The translations under genes and the position numbers were made by a program. Under the pieces are notes generated by a model. It saw nothing but the letters and a program-made list of their open reading frames with translations. It had not been told where the DNA came from and made no database searches. From Chloroflexota bacterium (GTDB lineage Bacteria; Chloroflexota; Limnocylindria; Limnocylindrales; CSP1-4): 26,414 nt of DNA. The stretch is from NCBI GenBank assembly GCA_003158495.1, contig PMJT01000037.1, positions 2,423 to 28,836 on the forward strand. The letters are read 5' to 3'. Below are positions 23,285 through 26,414 of the stretch, one piece after another. The stretch's first letter is position 1. Each line of letters opens with the position of its first letter.

Positions 23285-24361
23285 ATGACCTTCCGGGATT
23301 GGACGCGGCGGATTCGCAAGCGCCCACTTTCTACCGCCGCATCGAGCCGCCGGGTTGGTGGCCGCGGCATCCTCGCCCTCGGCCTCACGGCCGCCATCTC
23401 GATCGTCGCAGCCTCGGTCATCTCGTCAGGCCTCGTTCGCGCCAACGGAACATCGGTGATCTCGTTGCGCGTACCCACCGAGCCCACGGCGTCGGCCAGG
23501 GTCCTGTCGGACGCCACCGCCCAGGGCACTGCGACGATGTCCGCGCCTTCCGTCACCGCGACACCGGAGCCCACGCCGAGCGAGGTGCCCACGCCAGAGG
23601 CAACAGCCACGGTTGCGCCGACTCTCGCTGCTACGCCGACTCTCGCTGCTGCGCCGACTCGCACTGCTGCGCCGACTCCGCGGCCGGTCCCGACCGGCTG
23701 GGTGACAGTCGTCAATGATCAGTTCAACTCGGGTGGCCTCCCGAGTGGGTGGTACAGCTACGATGGACCCTACGGCTCGGGCCCGCGGAACTGCGCCATT
23801 CCATCGCATGCCGTCGTGTCGGGTGGCTACCTCCACCTGTTGATGAGCTACGAGTCTTCGACCTCTCTACCTTGCGGGGCCGGATGGTACACGGGCGGGC
23901 TTTCGCTGAGCGGGCACAGCTCGGTGGACCAGAGGGTCACGGTTCGCTTCCGCATCGTTGACAGCGGGGTCGCCGGGCATTTCATCATCCCGATGCGGTG
24001 GCCCGATATCAACTCGTCTTGGCCTGCCGGCGGAGAAGAGGACTTCTGTGAGAGCGACTCCGCCACGGGGTGCAGGACTTTCCTCCACTACGGAGCCAAT
24101 AACTCGCAGGCCCAGCACGCCTACAGCGTGGACCTTACGCAGTGGCATACGCTCCGGTTCCAAAGACTCAACCACGTGATCTCGGCATTCATCGACAACA
24201 TGACAACGCCGGTCTGGAGCTTCAGCGGGAGTTCCGCCAACCTACCGGACACACTCAAGCACGTGGTTCTCCAGCAGGAATGCCATTCGTCTTGCCCAAC
24301 TGGAACGGCTGGCGGCGAAGACATCCAGATCGACTGGATCACGATCGATAATCCAGCCTGA
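23285..24361 (+). CDS. Secreted or membrane-anchored GH16-like protein
   Basis: 358 residues. An Arg-rich N-terminus and one hydrophobic segment (about 30-52) form a signal anchor or signal peptide. A Pro/Thr/Ala-rich linker (63-137) follows, then a concanavalin-A-like domain of about 220 residues. The ExDxxE motif of GH16 is present in WPAGGEEDFCESDS (E251, D253, E256), after RFRIVDSGVAGHFIIPMRWP; later parts include QWHTLRFQRLNHVISAFID. The catalytic triad is kept although the local sequence is divergent, with a Cys inside the motif. The start ATG 23285 has GAGGAGGAAC 6 nt upstream. It shares the linker-plus-lectin-fold design with the gene at 21132-22133, so both likely act on extracellular glycans. 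Confidence 0.82.
   Translation: MTFRDWTRRIRKRPLSTAASSRRVGGRGILALGLTAAISIVAASVISSGLVRANGTSVISLRVPTEPTASARVLSDATAQGTATMSAPSVTATPEPTPSEVPTPEATATVAPTLAATPTLAAAPTRTAAPTPRPVPTGWVTVVNDQFNSGGLPSGWYSYDGPYGSGPRNCAIPSHAVVSGGYLHLLMSYESSTSLPCGAGWYTGGLSLSGHSSVDQRVTVRFRIVDSGVAGHFIIPMRWPDINSSWPAGGEEDFCESDSATGCRTFLHYGANNSQAQHAYSVDLTQWHTLRFQRLNHVISAFIDNMTTPVWSFSGSSANLPDTLKHVVLQQECHSSCPTGTAGGEDIQIDWITIDNPA
23615..23683 (+). repeat. 18-bp tandem repeat in the linker of the second GH16-like gene
   Basis: Three units of (A/G)CGCCGACTCTCGCTGCT and a partial fourth encode APTLAA-type hexapeptides. Length variation between strains would change linker length without breaking the frame. Confidence 0.7.
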
Positions 24362-24417
24362 TCGCAGAAGCCTAGCCGGGCGCAGGTGACGAACCTGGGA
24401 GGGCCGTCGCGGTCCGT

Positions 24418-25518
24418 TCACGGTCGGTAGAGTTCGGCCGACCTGACGAATCCGCTAGCCGAGTTCTGACCACCGACCAGGAGGACGCGGCCGTCGAAGA
24501 GAGCCGTGGCTTGATGGCCCGCGCGAGGCGTGGTCATCGATCCCGCGGCGCTGAACGTGCCGCTCCCCGGGTCATACAGTTCGGCGCTGGCAAGGATCGC
24601 GGTGCCCGCGCCCCAACCCCCGGTGATGAGTACTCGGCCGCCCGCGATCAGAGTGGCGGTGTGCCCGTAGCGTGCCGTGGCCATTGGGCCGGTCGGCCTG
24701 AACGAGCCGGTCTTCGGGTCGTACAGCTCCGCTGAAGCCAGCCGCGCGGACGCGACAGTCCCTCCAGTGATGAGGACCCGGCCGTCCGAGAGCGCCGTCG
24801 CGGCGTAGCCGGCGCGAGCGGTGGTCATCGAGCCGGTCGGGCTGAACACTCCGGTCTTCGGGTCGTACAGTTCCGCCGAGGCGAGATAGGCTGAGCCATC
24901 GTCGCCTCCCGCGATCAGCACGCGGCCGTCAGATAGAAGTGTTGCGGTGTGGCCGTAGCTGCGCCTTGTCTCCATCGAGCCGGTGGGGACGAACGCGCCC
25001 GCGGTCGGGTCGTACAGTTCGGCCGAAGCCAGTATGCCGGAGCTGCCGGCGCCACCGGCTATGAGGACCGAACCGCCTGAAAGCAAGGTCGCGGCCGGTT
25101 GAGCAGTGTCCGCCCGATCGCCTTGGAACTCGCGGAGGACTGTCATCGAGCCGGTCGGACTGAACCCCGAACCAGGCTTAATCGAAGTTGCGGGAATGGG
25201 CGCGACGCTGGGGATGAGCGATGCCGGAGCCACAGCCGCCGGATTCGCGGACGCGGGATTCACGGACGCGGGATCCACAACCGCCGGGCCCACAGCCGTC
25301 GGAGCCATGGACGACACAGCCGCCGTTGACGCAGCCCCGGTCGACGGAGCGACTGTCGATTCAGTGGTGAGGTTTCCAGAACAACCCGCTGTAGCGCCGG
25401 CGAAGATCAGGCCTGCCAGGCCAAAGAGAACCGCTCTGAGAACCATGAGATTGTGACGCCGTAAAGGACGGGCGCCACGCGAAGCAGGTCCGCTTTCGGT
25501 CCGAGAACGGGTGGACAT
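24418..25518 (-). CDS. Kelch-repeat lipoprotein
   Basis: 366 residues. ATG 25518 is chosen for an AGAGGAT upstream; a signal sequence (LMVLRAVLFGLAGLIFAGATAGC) ends at the likely lipidated Cys46, though Thr at -3 is unusual. An Ala/Pro/Val-rich linker (about 50-130) precedes five repeats of about 50 residues, each with SDGRVLITGG and LASAELYDPKTGxF. These are nearly the same repeats as in the anti-sigma protein at 8374-9843, so both belong to one propeller family. Five visible repeats plus degenerate ends could close a 6- or 7-bladed propeller. It would sit outside the membrane and may bind the same ligand as the anti-sigma sensor. It is convergent with the second GH16-like gene, 56 bp apart. 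Confidence 0.85.
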   Translation of the reverse strand: MSTRSRTESGPASRGARPLRRHNLMVLRAVLFGLAGLIFAGATAGCSGNLTTESTVAPSTGAASTAAVSSMAPTAVGPAVVDPASVNPASANPAAVAPASLIPSVAPIPATSIKPGSGFSPTGSMTVLREFQGDRADTAQPAATLLSGGSVLIAGGAGSSGILASAELYDPTAGAFVPTGSMETRRSYGHTATLLSDGRVLIAGGDDGSAYLASAELYDPKTGVFSPTGSMTTARAGYAATALSDGRVLITGGTVASARLASAELYDPKTGSFRPTGPMATARYGHTATLIAGGRVLITGGWGAGTAILASAELYDPGSGTFSAAGSMTTPRAGHQATALFDGRVLLVGGQNSASGFVRSAELYRP

Positions 25519-25657
25519 TGCCCTGGATCCTCTCTGCGGAGTTCTCAATTGATGGGCGCAGTCCAAGCGGAATCGATCTCGTCCTGCGGGCCCGCCGGCG
25601 CCTGCGCGGATTCACGTGGCGTCATCCAGAGTCGTCGAGGTCCGCAAGCCCGGGTGA

Positions 25658-25678
25658 ACGCTCCGAGTTACCGAGCGT
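25658..25678. terminator. Hairpin after the partial secreted-protein gene
   Basis: ACGCTC and GAGCGT form a 6-bp stem with a 9-nt loop, 10 nt past the stop at 25689 on the minus strand. No T-run. Weak terminator candidate between two minus-strand genes. Confidence 0.3.
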
Positions 25679-25688
25679 GCCTGCGGAG

Positions 25689-26414
25689 TTAGCTGGCCCC
25701 AATGGTCACGTCATCGAAGTACTCGACAGCTTGTTGGGAGACGTGCTCGGCGCCCAGATGGACCGCCGTCAGTTGCGAGGTGTACAGGTTGTAGGTCGTG
25801 CTCGGGGGGGAGACCAGCGAGCCGTCGATCCACACGTCAATGGTGCTCGCCGCACCGGCTGGCGCCACGTGGAGGGTCACCTGGTGCCAGGTTGGGTTGA
25901 CAAGAGGTATCAGCGTATGCAGGTCGGTGTAGATCCAACTGCCGCTGCCGTCCGGAGTTCGCAGCCACGCGTCCCCAGTGCCATTCTTGCGGAAGACGTC
26001 TGCGATTCGGGTCGAGCCGTCGAAGAATCGGAGATATGGAACGTCGTTGCTAGCCGGGCCCTCCTGAGCCACGTAGAACCAGCCGGATGCCCAGACGTTT
26101 GTCTTCGCGCCGCCGAGATCCTTGGAGATATACGCAATGGACGTATTCGAAACCGATACCGTGAAGAGGCCGGCGCAGGTGCCCGTGTGGTGCTGGGCGG
26201 TGGAGATGGTCGCCGTGCCGTCGCCACCGGTAGTGACAATCCAGCCGGATGCGAACGTGCTCGCCTCGAAGGTGTCCGTCAGGATCTTGGTCACCGGGAA
26301 GGTGTACGTCGGCTGGGTGGTCCCGGGGGTGCAAACGCCCGAGGTTGGAGTCGGGGTTGGGGTCGGGGTTGGGTTCGGACCCGACGACGCGGCGAAGTAG
26401 CCGGTGACATCGAA
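25689..26414 (-). CDS. C-terminal part of a large secreted protein (5' end outside window)
   Basis: The frame is open from the right edge: 241 residues are visible and the start is missing. It begins FDVTGYFAAS, the typical end of the VDVTGYF repeat domain found in secreted proteins of Actinobacteria and Chloroflexi. Next comes a Pro-Thr linker (NPTPTPTPTPTPTSG), then about 200 residues of a jelly-roll (LamG/concanavalin-A-like) domain with TDTFEASTFASGWIVTTG, VDVWIDGS-type strands (seen as TIDVWIDGSLVSPPS) and the end VEYFDDVTIGAS. No catalytic ExDxxE motif, so the domain probably binds rather than cuts glycans. A GTG at 26294 is internal, not the real start. Confidence 0.82.
   Translation of the reverse strand, partial: FDVTGYFAASSGPNPTPTPTPTPTSGVCTPGTTQPTYTFPVTKILTDTFEASTFASGWIVTTGGDGTATISTAQHHTGTCAGLFTVSVSNTSIAYISKDLGGAKTNVWASGWFYVAQEGPASNDVPYLRFFDGSTRIADVFRKNGTGDAWLRTPDGSGSWIYTDLHTLIPLVNPTWHQVTLHVAPAGAASTIDVWIDGSLVSPPSTTYNLYTSQLTAVHLGAEHVSQQAVEYFDDVTIGAS

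Noticed and set aside
22746..23288. 180-codon frame ending ATGA on the GH16-like start
   Set aside because: The overlap looks like coupling, but codon third positions are far less GC-rich than in real genes, the sequence matches nothing known, and the overlap follows from the GH16 ribosome-binding site region being open in that frame.
1..26414. CRISPR array, insertion sequence or prophage
   Set aside because: No regularly spaced direct repeats of CRISPR type, no transposase, integrase or phage structural gene was found on either strand.

Overview
The window is high-GC bacterial DNA with densely packed genes whose codons end mostly in G or C. The mix of genes suggests a soil or freshwater member of the Chloroflexota (Limnocylindria-like): ECF sigma factors paired with zinc-free anti-sigma factors, Kelch-type repeat proteins, Pro/Thr-linked secreted proteins and many apparently leaderless genes. 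This assignment is an inference; no rRNA or other phylogenetic marker is present.

Layout. 1-1349 (-): membrane diguanylate cyclase, cut by the left edge. 1611-3059 (+): galactokinase-like GHMP kinase with an altered catalytic loop, meeting a class V aminotransferase (-) tail to tail. 4303-4863: no convincing gene. 4864-6144 (-): GH1 beta-glycosidase. 6314-6547: remnant of a universal stress protein. 6555-8244: macro-domain protein (-), YdeI-like protein (+) and a conserved small protein (-). 8374-10415 (-): ECF sigma factor and a membrane anti-sigma factor with an external Kelch propeller. 10483-10557 (-): tRNA-Pro(TGG). 10706-11878 (-): MFS transporter. 12107-13583 (-): second ECF sigma/anti-sigma pair. 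13816-15094 (-): a lipoprotein and a two-helix membrane protein. 15346-17634 (+): a protein with no basic residues followed by a multi-zinc-ribbon protein. 17739-19394 (+): O-antigen-ligase-like polymerase, meeting a GH13 enzyme (-). 20742-21008 (-): FtsH-like fragment. 21132-22133 (-) and 23285-24361 (+): two secreted GH16-like proteins either side of a 1.15 kb gap. 24418-25518 (-): Kelch lipoprotein. 25689-26414 (-): C-terminus of a secreted protein running off the right edge.

Themes. Polysaccharide handling recurs (GH1, GH13, two GH16-like, galactokinase-like, O-antigen ligase). Cell-surface sensing recurs too (c-di-GMP synthesis, two sigma/anti-sigma pairs, Kelch proteins). The most unusual structure lies between 10.48 and 13.77 kb. 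An intact tRNA-Pro and two copies of its 5' half, each half carrying the same 76-nt tail, head three successive gene modules in one orientation. The two sigma genes share an identical spacing from a GAAC motif to the start codon. Several other genes show a -10-like box 6-7 nt before the start codon, which points to leaderless transcripts.
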